A DNA stretch of 64,000 nucleotides. Origin: an uncultured Aquimarina sp. (GTDB lineage: Bacteria > Bacteroidota > Bacteroidia > Flavobacteriales > Flavobacteriaceae). Below are positions 51,586 to 61,803 of this stretch, piece by piece; position 1 is the first letter of the stretch, and the number at the start of each line of letters is the position of its first letter. The stretch is from NCBI GenBank assembly GCA_947500545.1, contig CANMSO010000007.1, positions 62,001 to 126,000 on the forward strand, written 5' to 3'. Position numbers and translations under genes: made by a program. The notes beneath the pieces were generated by a model. That model ran no database searches and was not told the DNA's origin. It saw only the letters and a program-made list of their open reading frames with translations.

Positions 51586-54500
51586 TTAAAAAGTAGCTTT
51601 TATGCTAAAAGAATATCTTTTAGATGTAGGAGCAGTCAAGAAATCAAGCCCTTGCCCGTTACCAACACCAGTACTTAATACTTCTGGGTCAAAATTAAGG
51701 TATTTAGGGAAGTTATATGCCTTATACCAAAGGTTTTGTCCTGAAAGTGCGAAAGAAAGACTTCCAAACGGAGTTTTAGCTAAGAAAGTCTCTGGTAATT
51801 TATATCCAAGAGTTACATCTCTAAGTCTTAAGTTAGTTCCGTCAAAAATTGAAGCCTCATCTGCTCTAAAGATATTCTGGAAATAAATATCATTTGCACC
51901 AATTTGAACAGTGTTTGGAATTGTTTGTCCATTGCTGTCTAAAAGAGGCTCTCCTGTTGCAGGATTTCCTATAACACCTGGTAAGATAGTAGTAGACTCT
52001 CTGTCTTCTGTATCTCTAGTTACCCCTCTTAATAATAAGCTAGTTGCTGTATTAGAGTAGATATCTCCTCCATGTGTGTATTCTATTTGAGCTGATAAAG
52101 TAAGTCCTTTATAGCTGAAAGAGTTAATAGTAGTTAATTTCCAGTCTGGGTTTGGATCACCAATGATACCAATCACATCATCAACAGGAACATCATTACT
52201 AGTAATATATCTTCCTTCAGTAGTAGAGTTAGCAGCATCTACAAGGATATTTCCTTGATCATCTCTGATGAAGTAAGTTCCTACTATAGAACCTAAAGGT
52301 TGACCTAAGATTGCGGCGTTACCTAAAGTACCAAAACCAGCAGTGATAACTCGGTTTTGAGGAAGTTCTTTTACTTCTGTCTCATATGCACTAAAGTTAT
52401 TAGAAACATTCCAAGTAAATGAATCAGTTTTTATAGGAGTAAATCCTAATGCTACTTCTACACCTTCACCGTCAATTCTACCAGCGTTAAAAAATCTTGC
52501 AGTAAATCCAGTTGTAGGAGCCAAAGGTTCTTGTAATATTTGATCTTCAGAGATTCTAGAATATACACTCGCGTCTAAAGTAATTCTTCCATTGAAGAAA
52601 TTAGCTTCAATACCAAGTTCAACCTCCTTATGAAGTTCAGGCTTCAAATCAGGGTTAGCTTGGAATCCACTTAACGTATTCGTTGTAGTTGGGTTACCGC
52701 TTGGATCAACAAATGCATTACCATTTGAGTTTAACTGTTGTACAGTATTAAATCCACCAGGGAAACCTGCAGAAGTTGCATAACCACCACGTATCTTTAA
52801 AAAGTTAAGTACATCACTTCTTAAACCATCAAAAGCTGAAGTTGGGATGAAAGATAAAGATGCACTAGGATAGAATATTGATCTATTTTCTGGTTGAACA
52901 TTAGATGTCCAGTCATTTCTACCAGATACTGTAGCGTATAGGTAGTCGTTAAAATCCATTTTAACTTCTCCGAAGAAACCTACAACATTAATTCTACTGT
53001 CAAACTGTAAATCTACACCTGTAATAGGATCAAGATTTGCATGGTTTAAGTAGTTGTCATGATTTACACGTCCAAAAACGATTTGATTTGTACTTGCAAT
53101 ACCATCTCTTCTAAAAAGGTCAGATCTACTTTCAAAACCAACAAGAGCACCAAATCTAAATCCACCAGTTCTGTAATCATCAAAATTTAAAATTGCTCTG
53201 TGATTTAAGATTTGATTTGTTGAACGTGTAGTTCTAAGGTATCCTACTTGATATTCAACTCTGTCAATTGCTCCTTTGTTTACAAAGAATCTTTGCGTAT
53301 CTGAGTATGTATCTAAACCAAATGTGTATTGAAGATTGATATGATCATTAAACGTATATCCTACGTTGAAAGATCCATAAGTTCTTCTTGTGTCAGAATT
53401 TGTACCACTATTTTCTAATAACCAATATGGGTTTTCTAAGTCAGGACGGTAGTATACACTAGAACCGTCAAGAGGGTTAGAAAATGGTAAGTTAGATAAA
53501 TCTAAGTTTCTAGGAATAAATAATAATCTTTCGAAAATAGAAATTGCATTTGCTCCATTACTTGCAGTAATAGGAGGTGTCTTTAATGTAGTGTTTACAT
53601 AGTTAATAGTACCACCTACATTGAAGTTATTATCTAATCTTAGGTTTCCACCAATACTGAAACTGTTTTTTCTTAAATTGTTTCCAGGGATGTAACCATC
53701 TTCATCAGTATTGTTATAGCTAAAGTTTATATTACCTTTTTCGCTAGAATTAGTTACTCCAATAGAAGTAGATCTACCTAGACCAGTTCTAAAGAAATCT
53801 GCAACGTTGTTTTCTGCAGCTACATAAGGAATTTGGATTCCAAAAAACTGAGGAAATAATTGATCGAAACCTGGGTTTCTTCCATTTGCATATGGGTGAA
53901 CAACAGTTTCTAAGTCAGCAAAAGCTGTACCCCAGTTCCCTACGAAACCTGGATTGAATACTTGGTCAGCTCCTTGCCCGTATGTATTTTGAAAATCAGG
54001 TAAGTTAGAAATTTCTGTAGTATAAGTAGTATTAGATACACTTACCTCGAATTTCTTGTTACTTTGCTGAGTAGCACCTGCTTTAGTAGTAATTAAGATA
54101 ACCCCGTTTCTACCACGAGATCCGTACAAGTTTGCTGCACTAAGACCTTTAAGAACACTGATATTTTCAATATTATCTGGGTTTAAGTCTAATGTACGGT
54201 TACTTGTACTAGTAGTACCACCTGTAAAAGTACCTACCGTGTTAGCAGAAGATTCAAAAGGAACTCCATCTACTATATAAAGAGGTTGGTTATCCCCATT
54301 AATAGAGATGTTAGTACGAACAATTACGTTAGTTCCACTACCCGTTGCACCACCTGATCCTGTAATTTGAACACCCGGTATTTTACCGTTTAATGCTCTG
54401 TTTAAATCGGATTCTGGTTTTTGCTCAATTTCGTCGTTCTTTATTACACTTACCGCATATCCAAGAGATTTTTTCTCTCTTCTAATACCCTGTGCCGTTA

Positions 54501-54819
54501 CAACTACTTCTTCAAGTTGAGAGGCAGCAGCTTCTAATTGAACACTTACGGTGTCGCCATCTGCAACAACCACTTCTTTTGTTGTGAATCCTACATAGCT
54601 AAAAGTAAGTACTGCACCTCTATTAGTTTCAATAGTATAATTACCATCAAAATCGGTTTGTGTACCAGTAGCTGTGTTTTTCACAACAATATTCACCCCA
54701 GGAAGCGGTAACCCTTTATCATCGGTTACTGTACCTGAGATTGTTTTTTCCTGTGCAAAAGTGATTTGCACAACAAACGCCAAAAATAGCGTTAAAATTC
54801 CACTAAACTTTGTTCTCAT
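51586..54819 (-). CDS. SusC/RagA TonB-dependent outer-membrane transporter
   Basis: 1077 residues. Signal peptide, carboxypeptidase-regulatory-like beta domain (about 24-100, SGTVTDDKGLPLPGVNIVVKN), TonB-box/plug region (about 105-235, with QPLYIVDGVPFE), and a 22-stranded barrel ending in Phe. First gene of a susC-susD-lipoprotein operon. Its leader (54827-54862) is shared with the second susC, and an 18-bp palindrome lies 118 bp upstream. Confidence 0.96.
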   Translation of the reverse strand: MRTKFSGILTLFLAFVVQITFAQEKTISGTVTDDKGLPLPGVNIVVKNTATGTQTDFDGNYTIETNRGAVLTFSYVGFTTKEVVVADGDTVSVQLEAAASQLEEVVVTAQGIRREKKSLGYAVSVIKNDEIEQKPESDLNRALNGKIPGVQITGSGGATGSGTNVIVRTNISINGDNQPLYIVDGVPFESSANTVGTFTGGTTSTSNRTLDLNPDNIENISVLKGLSAANLYGSRGRNGVILITTKAGATQQSNKKFEVSVSNTTYTTEISNLPDFQNTYGQGADQVFNPGFVGNWGTAFADLETVVHPYANGRNPGFDQLFPQFFGIQIPYVAAENNVADFFRTGLGRSTSIGVTNSSEKGNINFSYNNTDEDGYIPGNNLRKNSFSIGGNLRLDNNFNVGGTINYVNTTLKTPPITASNGANAISIFERLLFIPRNLDLSNLPFSNPLDGSSVYYRPDLENPYWLLENSGTNSDTRRTYGSFNVGYTFNDHINLQYTFGLDTYSDTQRFFVNKGAIDRVEYQVGYLRTTRSTNQILNHRAILNFDDYRTGGFRFGALVGFESRSDLFRRDGIASTNQIVFGRVNHDNYLNHANLDPITGVDLQFDSRINVVGFFGEVKMDFNDYLYATVSGRNDWTSNVQPENRSIFYPSASLSFIPTSAFDGLRSDVLNFLKIRGGYATSAGFPGGFNTVQQLNSNGNAFVDPSGNPTTTNTLSGFQANPDLKPELHKEVELGIEANFFNGRITLDASVYSRISEDQILQEPLAPTTGFTARFFNAGRIDGEGVEVALGFTPIKTDSFTWNVSNNFSAYETEVKELPQNRVITAGFGTLGNAAILGQPLGSIVGTYFIRDDQGNILVDAANSTTEGRYITSNDVPVDDVIGIIGDPNPDWKLTTINSFSYKGLTLSAQIEYTHGGDIYSNTATSLLLRGVTRDTEDRESTTILPGVIGNPATGEPLLDSNGQTIPNTVQIGANDIYFQNIFRADEASIFDGTNLRLRDVTLGYKLPETFLAKTPFGSLSFALSGQNLWYKAYNFPKYLNFDPEVLSTGVGNGQGLDFLTAPTSKRYSFSIKATF

Positions 54820-54826
54820 TTTACAA

Positions 54827-54862
54827 TTTATTTGAATTAGCCAGCTCCAAAAATGATAATAA
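54827..54862 (-). promoter_or_regulatory. conserved leader of first susC
   Basis: Begins 7 bp before the start codon. The 16 bases TTTATTTGAATTAGCC and the last 14 bases (ending TGATAATAA) match the leader of the second susC at 61302-61336 with one mismatch each. Confidence 0.6.
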
Positions 54863-54936
54863 TATCTTTATAAAACAACTTTTTACTATTAAAATTTGAA
54901 TTATTGTATTGAGTGATGGGCTTAGTGAATATGCGC

Positions 54937-54954
54937 TACTATAACGTTATAGTA
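54937..54954. promoter_or_regulatory. 18-bp perfect palindrome upstream of first susC
   Basis: TACTATAACGTTATAGTA, a perfect dyad about 118 bp before the susC start. Candidate operator. The rest of the 385-bp region 54820-55204 holds the conserved leader and the terminator at 55151-55180; I see no gene in it. Confidence 0.5.
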
Positions 54955-55150
54955 ATGAATATTGTCTAATGTTTTGTGTGTCAATCTTTTTTTGAATTGA
55001 TTCTTTTGTGTCTGAAGAGGAATTGTCTTTTGTTTCTGAAATTCAGTTTTTTATACTAAATGAATCGTAATGTATATGCTTGTTTTTTATTGATGTGTAA
55101 AACGATCTATAGGTATGGGTTGGAGGATTTAATTGATCACTTGTTTAAAT

Positions 55151-55180
55151 ATAAAAGCCTCTCGTTTGAGAGGCCTTTAT
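55151..55180 (-). terminator. terminator of second sus-like locus
   Basis: 7-bp GC-rich stem GCCTCTC / GAGAGGC with a GTTT loop, followed on the minus strand by TTTTAT. Ends the 55205-61291 operon. Confidence 0.75.
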
Positions 55181-55204
55181 ATTAAGATTTATAAATAAGA
55201 AGTG

Positions 55205-56245
55205 TTATCTTGTTAAAAGCGCTGGCCAAATTTTACCGTCTGGACGGGTAAGTATTACTGTACCTCTATCTCCGGCGGAGTTGCCAAAGTCTATTGTCAT
55301 GTCTGATCCACTTGTTGCTACGATTGTATAAATATAAGTGAACTCGTCTTCTTTGTTATTACTGTCTTGAACAGTTTCTATAGTTCCTTCAGAGACCAAA
55401 TTGATACAATCCCATACTACTTGCACATCATCAAAAGTAATTTCTTTAAAAACATCAACATAACAACTATCAAACTGCCCGAAGCTAATATCCGAAGTTG
55501 TGTACTCTCCTGGAGTATCGGTTTCTTCCCATGTAACTTCACCTGTTAATGGAGCCGCTGGGCAATTGCTTCTTCCACCAGGAGCCGATGTTAAAGAAGT
55601 GATTTGATATGTGTATGTGTCTGCAAGGCTTTCGGTTATAGCACAAGCAATAGGTGTTCTATATAAATACGGAGAAGAGAAATACGATCCGCCGGACACA
55701 TTACCATTTGCATCATCTGCAGAGAATGTTCTTCCGTCTGTGAGTTTAAGTAAGAATGTTAACTCAAAGTCATCTCTACCCTCAATCATACTTTCATCAA
55801 CTCCTGTAAAAGAAACTAATTCTTCTGCTGTAAATGTTATAACCGATGTTGGCACACCTCTTTCTCCGGTTTGAAAATCAGAAGCTGAAAGTGTTCTTAT
55901 TAATCCCAATTCTGTAGAAAGGTCATCATCGTTTTCATCTACAATACCATCATTATTGGTGTCTAATCTTGTGTTTTCAACAAAACGTGCAGATATTTCA
56001 ACTTCACTCAAAAGTCCACCACTCTGTGCATCTTGCTCTTCAAGTGTAAGTACATAATTTGATCCTGCCTCAAAGGCAAGAGTAAGGTTATTGTAAACTA
56101 AATTATTGTCGATATCAATCGTTCTTAAAACAGCTCCATTTGTTACGCCGTCAATAACATCGTCAACAATTTTATCATCTCCGCTACAACCCAATATTAG
56201 AGTGGCGAGTAATGCTATATTGATATATTTAAATATGTTTTTCAT
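55205..56245 (-). CDS. sus-locus lipoprotein of unknown function
   Basis: 346 residues. Start at the ATG of MKNIFKYIN gives a clean lipoprotein signal with Cys20 (LILGC) and an SGDDK export-like stretch; an in-frame ATG 42 bp upstream would add charged residues in front of it. The mature part is beta-rich and acidic with several Cys. Third gene after susC and susD; no similarity to the equivalent lipoprotein of the first locus is obvious. Confidence 0.78.
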   Translation of the reverse strand: MKNIFKYINIALLATLILGCSGDDKIVDDVIDGVTNGAVLRTIDIDNNLVYNNLTLAFEAGSNYVLTLEEQDAQSGGLLSEVEISARFVENTRLDTNNDGIVDENDDDLSTELGLIRTLSASDFQTGERGVPTSVITFTAEELVSFTGVDESMIEGRDDFELTFLLKLTDGRTFSADDANGNVSGGSYFSSPYLYRTPIACAITESLADTYTYQITSLTSAPGGRSNCPAAPLTGEVTWEETDTPGEYTTSDISFGQFDSCYVDVFKEITFDDVQVVWDCINLVSEGTIETVQDSNNKEDEFTYIYTIVATSGSDMTIDFGNSAGDRGTVILTRPDGKIWPALLTR

Positions 56246-56290
56246 TTTTTTATATTTTAATGATTCCAAAACTTTAAATTTTGTCAAAAA

Positions 56291-58009
56291 TTAATTTGCA
56301 ACCGGAAAAGTTGGTGAATCAGGGTTGTCATCCCAAAAAACTTTTTGATCTGTATCTGTTTTTTGTGTTACTGATGAGTTATTAGTTACTAAGTCAGCAG
56401 GATAAAAGAAAGATCTTATTAATCCCCCTGGACTTGGTTCTATGTTTGGCTGTAATGTAGTTGGATAACCTGTTCTGCGATAGAAATTATAGGCATCTAC
56501 ACCATTCCCAAATAACGCTACCCAGTATTGTTCTGCAATAACATTCCATTTTTGTTCTGGAGTAATGGCATTCATAAAATTCGTTGATATCGAATTTTTA
56601 AATGTAGTAATTGCGGTAGCGTTGGGTTCAAAGTCTAAATTAGCAGAGCTGTCTAGTATGCCAAAACTTGCCACTTTGGTGATTGATTTATCAACACCAT
56701 TCATTAAAGCAGTCATGGCACCGGCATCATTCATTTCTTCCATGGCTACTTCAGCAATCATGAAATCTACCCATGATGATAATAATATAGGTGTAATTCC
56801 AGCACCTTGAGCTCCATCACCTTGCGATGTTCCTTCAAAACTACTGTCATCAAAACGTCCTCCCGCCGGATATACACCAAAAGTGGTTCTTAAGAATCCA
56901 TCGGGTGGTGTTCCGTCATCATCTCCATGATCACGACCCCAATAACCACTATTTAAGAAGCAAAATGTGAATCCACCATCAATATAATGTTGTGGAGGGC
57001 TTTCAAGTGAGCAGCTTAAGGTTTCTTCGTTAGGTGCAACTTCAGCTCCAGGAACTACATTTGTTTGTCTATAATAGTAATACCTTATTCGTGGATCATC
57101 CGAAGTGGACATGAGGTTCATTAACCAATTTGATAAATATTCATCTGCGCCATCTCCTTCGTAGTTATTGGCGTATCTAGGATGGCGATTATCTGGTTGA
57201 ATAACATTGGTCCCCCAAGAGAACTGGAAATCTTCCGTTATATCTTGGATGTAATTGCCTGAAGTCACAATATCGTTAAAGCTTGTAATGGCATTACCGT
57301 CTACAAGTCTTCTTTGAAGATAAATTTTCATCTTTAAGGTGTTGGCTAATTTGATCCATTTGTCCCAATCTTTACCGTAGTAAAAATCATTTTCTGGTTC
57401 TGCCGATACGTCTCTGCCAAAATTTTGAATGGCATCATCCAGGATATTTAGTGCAGCTTCATAAATCAAAGCTCCATCGTCTACTTTTGGATTGAAATTG
57501 TCGCTTCCCTGAAGCGCTTCAGAGTAAGGAATGTCGCCAAAGAAATCTACTAATGTTACAATTACGTATGCTTCAATAACTTGGCTGATTGCTAAATGAT
57601 GATAAAGTTCGTTGTCAGTTGCAATTGGTTCTAAAGCTCTTGCATCCGCCAATATACCATTAAAGGTTTGGTTATGACCATTTTGATCTGCAAATGATAC
57701 ACCTGTGGATTGATAAGACCCACTCCAGACATCGTTAAAATCAGATGGGGAATACGTGTTTTGATAATCCCTACCAAACATATTGTCTATACGTGTGACT
57801 TGAGCGCCAATGGCACCAAAGCGTTCAACTAATTTTCCGAAATCTACTTGTATAGAGTTTACGAATAAATCAGGGTCAGATTGGTCTCCGTCCAGCTGAT
57901 TTGGGTTCTCTGCGAGGTCAAGCTCTGTGCTTTCGCATGAAGTTAATAACAGTCCTAATGATAGGATTGTTATTAATGAAATTTTATATGATAATCTTAT
58001 TATATTCAT
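56291..58009 (-). CDS. SusD/RagB family outer-membrane lipoprotein (second locus)
   Basis: 572 residues, paralogous to the SusD of the first locus: same STELDLAENPNQLDGDQSDPDLFVNSIQVDF opening after lipoprotein Cys25 (LLTSC), and the same EQYWVALFGNGVDAYNFYRRTGYP block near the end. SusD-like 2 subfamily. It lies 15 bp after its SusC partner. Confidence 0.93.
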   Translation of the reverse strand: MNIIRLSYKISLITILSLGLLLTSCESTELDLAENPNQLDGDQSDPDLFVNSIQVDFGKLVERFGAIGAQVTRIDNMFGRDYQNTYSPSDFNDVWSGSYQSTGVSFADQNGHNQTFNGILADARALEPIATDNELYHHLAISQVIEAYVIVTLVDFFGDIPYSEALQGSDNFNPKVDDGALIYEAALNILDDAIQNFGRDVSAEPENDFYYGKDWDKWIKLANTLKMKIYLQRRLVDGNAITSFNDIVTSGNYIQDITEDFQFSWGTNVIQPDNRHPRYANNYEGDGADEYLSNWLMNLMSTSDDPRIRYYYYRQTNVVPGAEVAPNEETLSCSLESPPQHYIDGGFTFCFLNSGYWGRDHGDDDGTPPDGFLRTTFGVYPAGGRFDDSSFEGTSQGDGAQGAGITPILLSSWVDFMIAEVAMEEMNDAGAMTALMNGVDKSITKVASFGILDSSANLDFEPNATAITTFKNSISTNFMNAITPEQKWNVIAEQYWVALFGNGVDAYNFYRRTGYPTTLQPNIEPSPGGLIRSFFYPADLVTNNSSVTQKTDTDQKVFWDDNPDSPTFPVAN

Positions 58010-58024
58010 GATTTTGTTTTTTTG

Positions 58025-61000
58025 TTAAAATGAAGCTTTAATACTCATACCGTATCTTTTAGAACTCGGTCCGTTCAAAAAGTCAAAGCCTCGCCCGTTT
58101 CCTACTCCAAGTCCTGCAACGTTAGGGTCAAAATTCGTTCCGTCAGGAATGTTAAAAGCATCAAACCATAGATTGTATCCAGTAACGTTTATACTGATTG
58201 CCCCAAAAGGAGTTTTGTCTAAAGCCTTTGTGGGTACTGTATAACCTAATGAAAGCTCTTGCAGCCTTAAAACAGTGCCGTCAAAAACACCTAACTCATC
58301 TGGTCCAAATAATACATTTGAAAAATAGAATGTAGAATTGTTAATCTGAATATTGTTTTGTGAACCATCTTCTCTAACTCCCGGAAGAATAAAAGTGTTT
58401 TCACGATCTTCAGTGTCTGTTGTAAGTCCACGACCAAGTAAGGTAGATACTGTTCTTGAGTAAATGTCTCCACCTTTAACAAAAGTGAATAAGAAACTAA
58501 GATTTAGATTTTTGTATGAAAAAGTGTTAGAGACATTTAATAAGTAATCTGGGTTTGGATCCCCAATTACAAATGTTCCTTCTTCCTCTTTGTAACTACC
58601 TGCATCATTAACAACGAAATCTCCATTAGCATCTCTTTCTATTCTACTTCCAACTATAACTCCTAAGGGCTCGCCTTCGATTGCGGCATTACCCAAGTTA
58701 GAAAATCCAGAGTATACAATGATATCTGTATCAGCTCCAAGGTCTTCTACAGTAGTTTCGCTTGCAGTGAAATTCACATTAGTATTCCATGAGAAACCTT
58801 TGCTGTCTCCAGATTTAAGTATATCTACACCAAGATCTAGTTCAAAACCATCACTTTTTATTTCTCCAATGTTTTCGCTTCTTATGGCTGAGCCTGTAGA
58901 TGGGTCTAATGGTCGATCTATGATAAGATCTTTGGTGGTACGATTATAATAGGAAGCATTTAGATTAATTCTGTTTCTGAGAAAACGAGATTCTATACCA
59001 AATTCCAATTCATTCAAACGTTCCGGTTTTAAATTTGGATTTCCGCTTCTTGGCGGAATTGAGTTTGTTACGATATCGTTTCCAGAATCTGAATCCTGAA
59101 AATTCTGAGTATCCAAACTTAGGGTTACGGCAATAGGAAATCCTGTTGGAAAGTTTGCAGAGGTACCATAACCTCCTCTTATTTTAAGATAATTGATCCC
59201 GTTTTCAGATTTCAATCCTTCAATGGCAGATGTTGGTAAAAAAGATACACTTGCACTAGGGTAGAATATAGAGCGGTTAGCTGTACTTAAGTTTGATACC
59301 CAATCATTTCGTCCTGCGAGGGTAAGATAAAGCATTCTCTTGTAGTCAAAATCTGCTTGACCATATAACCCTACTATGTTTCGTTCTTGTTCAAATTCGA
59401 TTTCATTTTGATTAAGGAAATTTACATGCTTAAAAAAATCAAACCTTACTTGGTCACTACTTGCAACTCCGTTACGTTGAAAAACTTCTCTTCTGCTTGT
59501 GGCTCCAAGATTGAAAGTCATTCCTACTTCATCTGTCAGTGTAAAATCACCGTTTAAGATGATATTGTGATCAAAAATGGTATTTGTATTGGTCCATGTC
59601 TGATAAATTCCACTTCGCAAGGCGGCATCGTCACTTACCCCTCCTTTGTTTTGCTGGTTTGTATTGAACTCTGTATAGTTATCTATCCCAAATCGATACA
59701 CAAGATTTATGTTTTCTGAAAAATCATATTGTAATGTGCCATTACCAAAAAGACGATTGGTAACCTGCCTGTTTAATGCATTGTTTACTGTCCATAATGG
59801 GTGTTGTATACTATTATTTTGGCGATAGTATACACTAGATCCATCGATTGGATTTTGAAACGGTAAGCCTATAAGGTCAACACTACGAGGAGTGAAAAAC
59901 AATTCTCCAAAAACTGAGGACCCCGTTCCGGTAGCACCATTACCTAAACTAGCAGAAACAGGAGGGCTTTTAAAATCTGTTTTAGAGTAATTTAATGTAT
60001 TCGAAAGAGTGATCTTGTTAGATAGCTGCGCTCTTCCTCCAAAACCAAGTGTGTTTCTTCTTAATGTGTTTCCAGGAGTAAACCCTTGATCTTCCAGATA
60101 ACTATAGTTAGCGTTGTAGCTTATAGTGTTGTCTGGAGTTGTACCTCTAAAATTAATAGCCGTATTGGAAACTGTTCCTGTCTCAAAAAAATCTTCTACA
60201 CTGTTATATGGTCTCCAGTCGTATCTTGCACCGGCAAATTCTGGAAAAGCGGCAGGTATCCCTGTTGCACTAGCGGCTGTACTATAAGGATGCGCTAGAG
60301 TTCCATCTTCATTGAACCCTCTGTTAGGGTCAGCGTTTATGCCATTACCCCAACCGGCAACTCCGTCTCTTTCAAAACCTGGTCCCCAGTTGCTGAAAAA
60401 CCACCCAAACGCCTGGTCAAATCCATTTCCGAATTTATCCTGATAATCAGGTAGGGAAGCGATCTCATTAAAAAAGAAAGAAGAGGTTATAGTAACTTCG
60501 TTCTTTTTAACCGCACTACCTGCTGATCCGTTTTTAGTAGTTATAAGGATAACACCATTTCGACCTGCGGTTCCGTAAAGTGTTGCGGCAGCTAAACCTT
60601 TTAATACATTGACACTTTCGATACTATTTGGATCGAGATCAAGAAATCTACTAGATCCTGAGTTTCCGTCAACAAAATCATTTTGACTATTTCCATCATT
60701 AGATCCTTGTGAATTGGTGTCACTACTGAAAGGTACACCATCTACAATAAACAAGGGTTGGTTACTTCCGCTAAAAGAACTTAGTCCTCTAATTACTATA
60801 TTAGTCCCCGAGCCTGACAAACCATTTTGTTGGGTAATGTTAACCCCAGAAGCTTTACCGAATAATACTCGACCAATGTCACCTTCTGCTCGTTGTTCTA
60901 ATTGTTCATTTTTTACTTCTGCTACTGCATAACCTAAGGCTTGCTTTTCTCGCTTAATACCTTGTGCTGTTACAATTACTTCTTCTAACTCAGATGCTGA

Positions 61001-61291
61001 AGCTTCTAGTTCTACATTAATATTATTATCAGACCCTACAGCTACTTCCTTATCGGAGAAGCCTAGGTAACTAAAAACAAGAATACTCCCTTCAGAGGTT
61101 TGTAATGTGTACAAACCGTCAAAATCTGATTGAGTTCCGTTATTGGTGTTCTTAATGATAATATTTACCCCGGGTAAAGGAGAACCTTTGTCATCTGTTA
61201 CTTTACCGGTTATTGTTTTTTCTTGTGCAAAAGATAATTGCACGACTAATGCCATGAAAAGCATTAGAATTTGCCTCATTGAAAATTTCAT
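58025..61291 (-). CDS. SusC/RagA TonB-dependent outer-membrane transporter (second locus)
   Basis: 1088 residues with the same domain order as the first SusC: signal peptide, regulatory beta domain (GKVTDDKGSPLPGVNIIIKN), plug (QPLFIVDGVPF) and barrel ending KASF. The N-terminal 130 residues are much more alike between the two than the barrel loops, suggesting duplication followed by change of substrate. First gene of a susC-susD-lipoprotein operon. Confidence 0.96.
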   Translation of the reverse strand: MKFSMRQILMLFMALVVQLSFAQEKTITGKVTDDKGSPLPGVNIIIKNTNNGTQSDFDGLYTLQTSEGSILVFSYLGFSDKEVAVGSDNNINVELEASASELEEVIVTAQGIKREKQALGYAVAEVKNEQLEQRAEGDIGRVLFGKASGVNITQQNGLSGSGTNIVIRGLSSFSGSNQPLFIVDGVPFSSDTNSQGSNDGNSQNDFVDGNSGSSRFLDLDPNSIESVNVLKGLAAATLYGTAGRNGVILITTKNGSAGSAVKKNEVTITSSFFFNEIASLPDYQDKFGNGFDQAFGWFFSNWGPGFERDGVAGWGNGINADPNRGFNEDGTLAHPYSTAASATGIPAAFPEFAGARYDWRPYNSVEDFFETGTVSNTAINFRGTTPDNTISYNANYSYLEDQGFTPGNTLRRNTLGFGGRAQLSNKITLSNTLNYSKTDFKSPPVSASLGNGATGTGSSVFGELFFTPRSVDLIGLPFQNPIDGSSVYYRQNNSIQHPLWTVNNALNRQVTNRLFGNGTLQYDFSENINLVYRFGIDNYTEFNTNQQNKGGVSDDAALRSGIYQTWTNTNTIFDHNIILNGDFTLTDEVGMTFNLGATSRREVFQRNGVASSDQVRFDFFKHVNFLNQNEIEFEQERNIVGLYGQADFDYKRMLYLTLAGRNDWVSNLSTANRSIFYPSASVSFLPTSAIEGLKSENGINYLKIRGGYGTSANFPTGFPIAVTLSLDTQNFQDSDSGNDIVTNSIPPRSGNPNLKPERLNELEFGIESRFLRNRINLNASYYNRTTKDLIIDRPLDPSTGSAIRSENIGEIKSDGFELDLGVDILKSGDSKGFSWNTNVNFTASETTVEDLGADTDIIVYSGFSNLGNAAIEGEPLGVIVGSRIERDANGDFVVNDAGSYKEEEGTFVIGDPNPDYLLNVSNTFSYKNLNLSFLFTFVKGGDIYSRTVSTLLGRGLTTDTEDRENTFILPGVREDGSQNNIQINNSTFYFSNVLFGPDELGVFDGTVLRLQELSLGYTVPTKALDKTPFGAISINVTGYNLWFDAFNIPDGTNFDPNVAGLGVGNGRGFDFLNGPSSKRYGMSIKASF

Positions 61292-61301
61292 TATTTGTGT
61301 G

Positions 61302-61336
61302 TTTATTTAAATTAGCCTTTTCAAAATTGATAATAA
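61302..61336 (-). promoter_or_regulatory. conserved leader of second susC
   Basis: TTTATTTAAATTAGCC, then four bases, then a stretch ending TTGATAATAA; counterpart of 54827-54862 at the same distance from the start codon (10 bp). Confidence 0.6.
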
Positions 61337-61717
61337 AAAGGGGTTTATAAATATTTTTTTTGAATATTTTAACTTTTATTGGCTGTTTTGTTTGTTAAAT
61401 TATAATAATTTAATATGGCTTCTCTTTTTTATTAAGACTGATTTTGTTGTCTTTGATTCCTTGTTTATAGAGGTAATTCTGGTGTTATTGGCACAGTTAA
61501 ATAAGATGGTAATGATGGCAGTTTGAGCTAAAGATTTTTTCTTGTATTATGCTAATCAAAATATTGTCAAAATATATAATATTGACTTTGAGATATTAAT
61601 TACAGTATGCTTTAATTCATTGTGGGTAGAAAATGGTTTTTTGAGAAAAAAACATTCGCTTTTTGTGTTGTTAAATGAGGATAGGATAAATCTATTTGAA
61701 AATTAATCTATTAGGAT
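61337..61717. other. gene-free region between susC and rpsL
   Basis: Very AT-rich divergent spacer. I see no reading frame, tRNA or strong hairpin. A short repeat of TCAAAATAT occurs near 61560-61580. It must contain the minus-strand susC promoter, but I find no perfect TAnnTTTG there. Confidence 0.5.
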
Positions 61718-61747
61718 TTGATTTGCTCAAAAATATTTCTACCTTTG
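61718..61747 (+). promoter_or_regulatory. promoter of the rpsL-rpsG-fusA operon
   Basis: TTG (61718-61720), 19-nt spacer, TACCTTTG (61740-61747). Full match to the Bacteroidota consensus; leader about 50 nt. Confidence 0.75.
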
Positions 61748-61803
61748 CAGCCCTTTTAAAAGGGATATTAAAATTTTTTAACAAAAAAGTGTAAAGCAAA
61801 TTT

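Noticed and set aside
47593..61291. Polysaccharide utilisation locus
   Set aside because: No carbohydrate-active enzyme, sulfatase or sensor gene is present, and the arylsulfotransferase-like gene is separated by a terminator.
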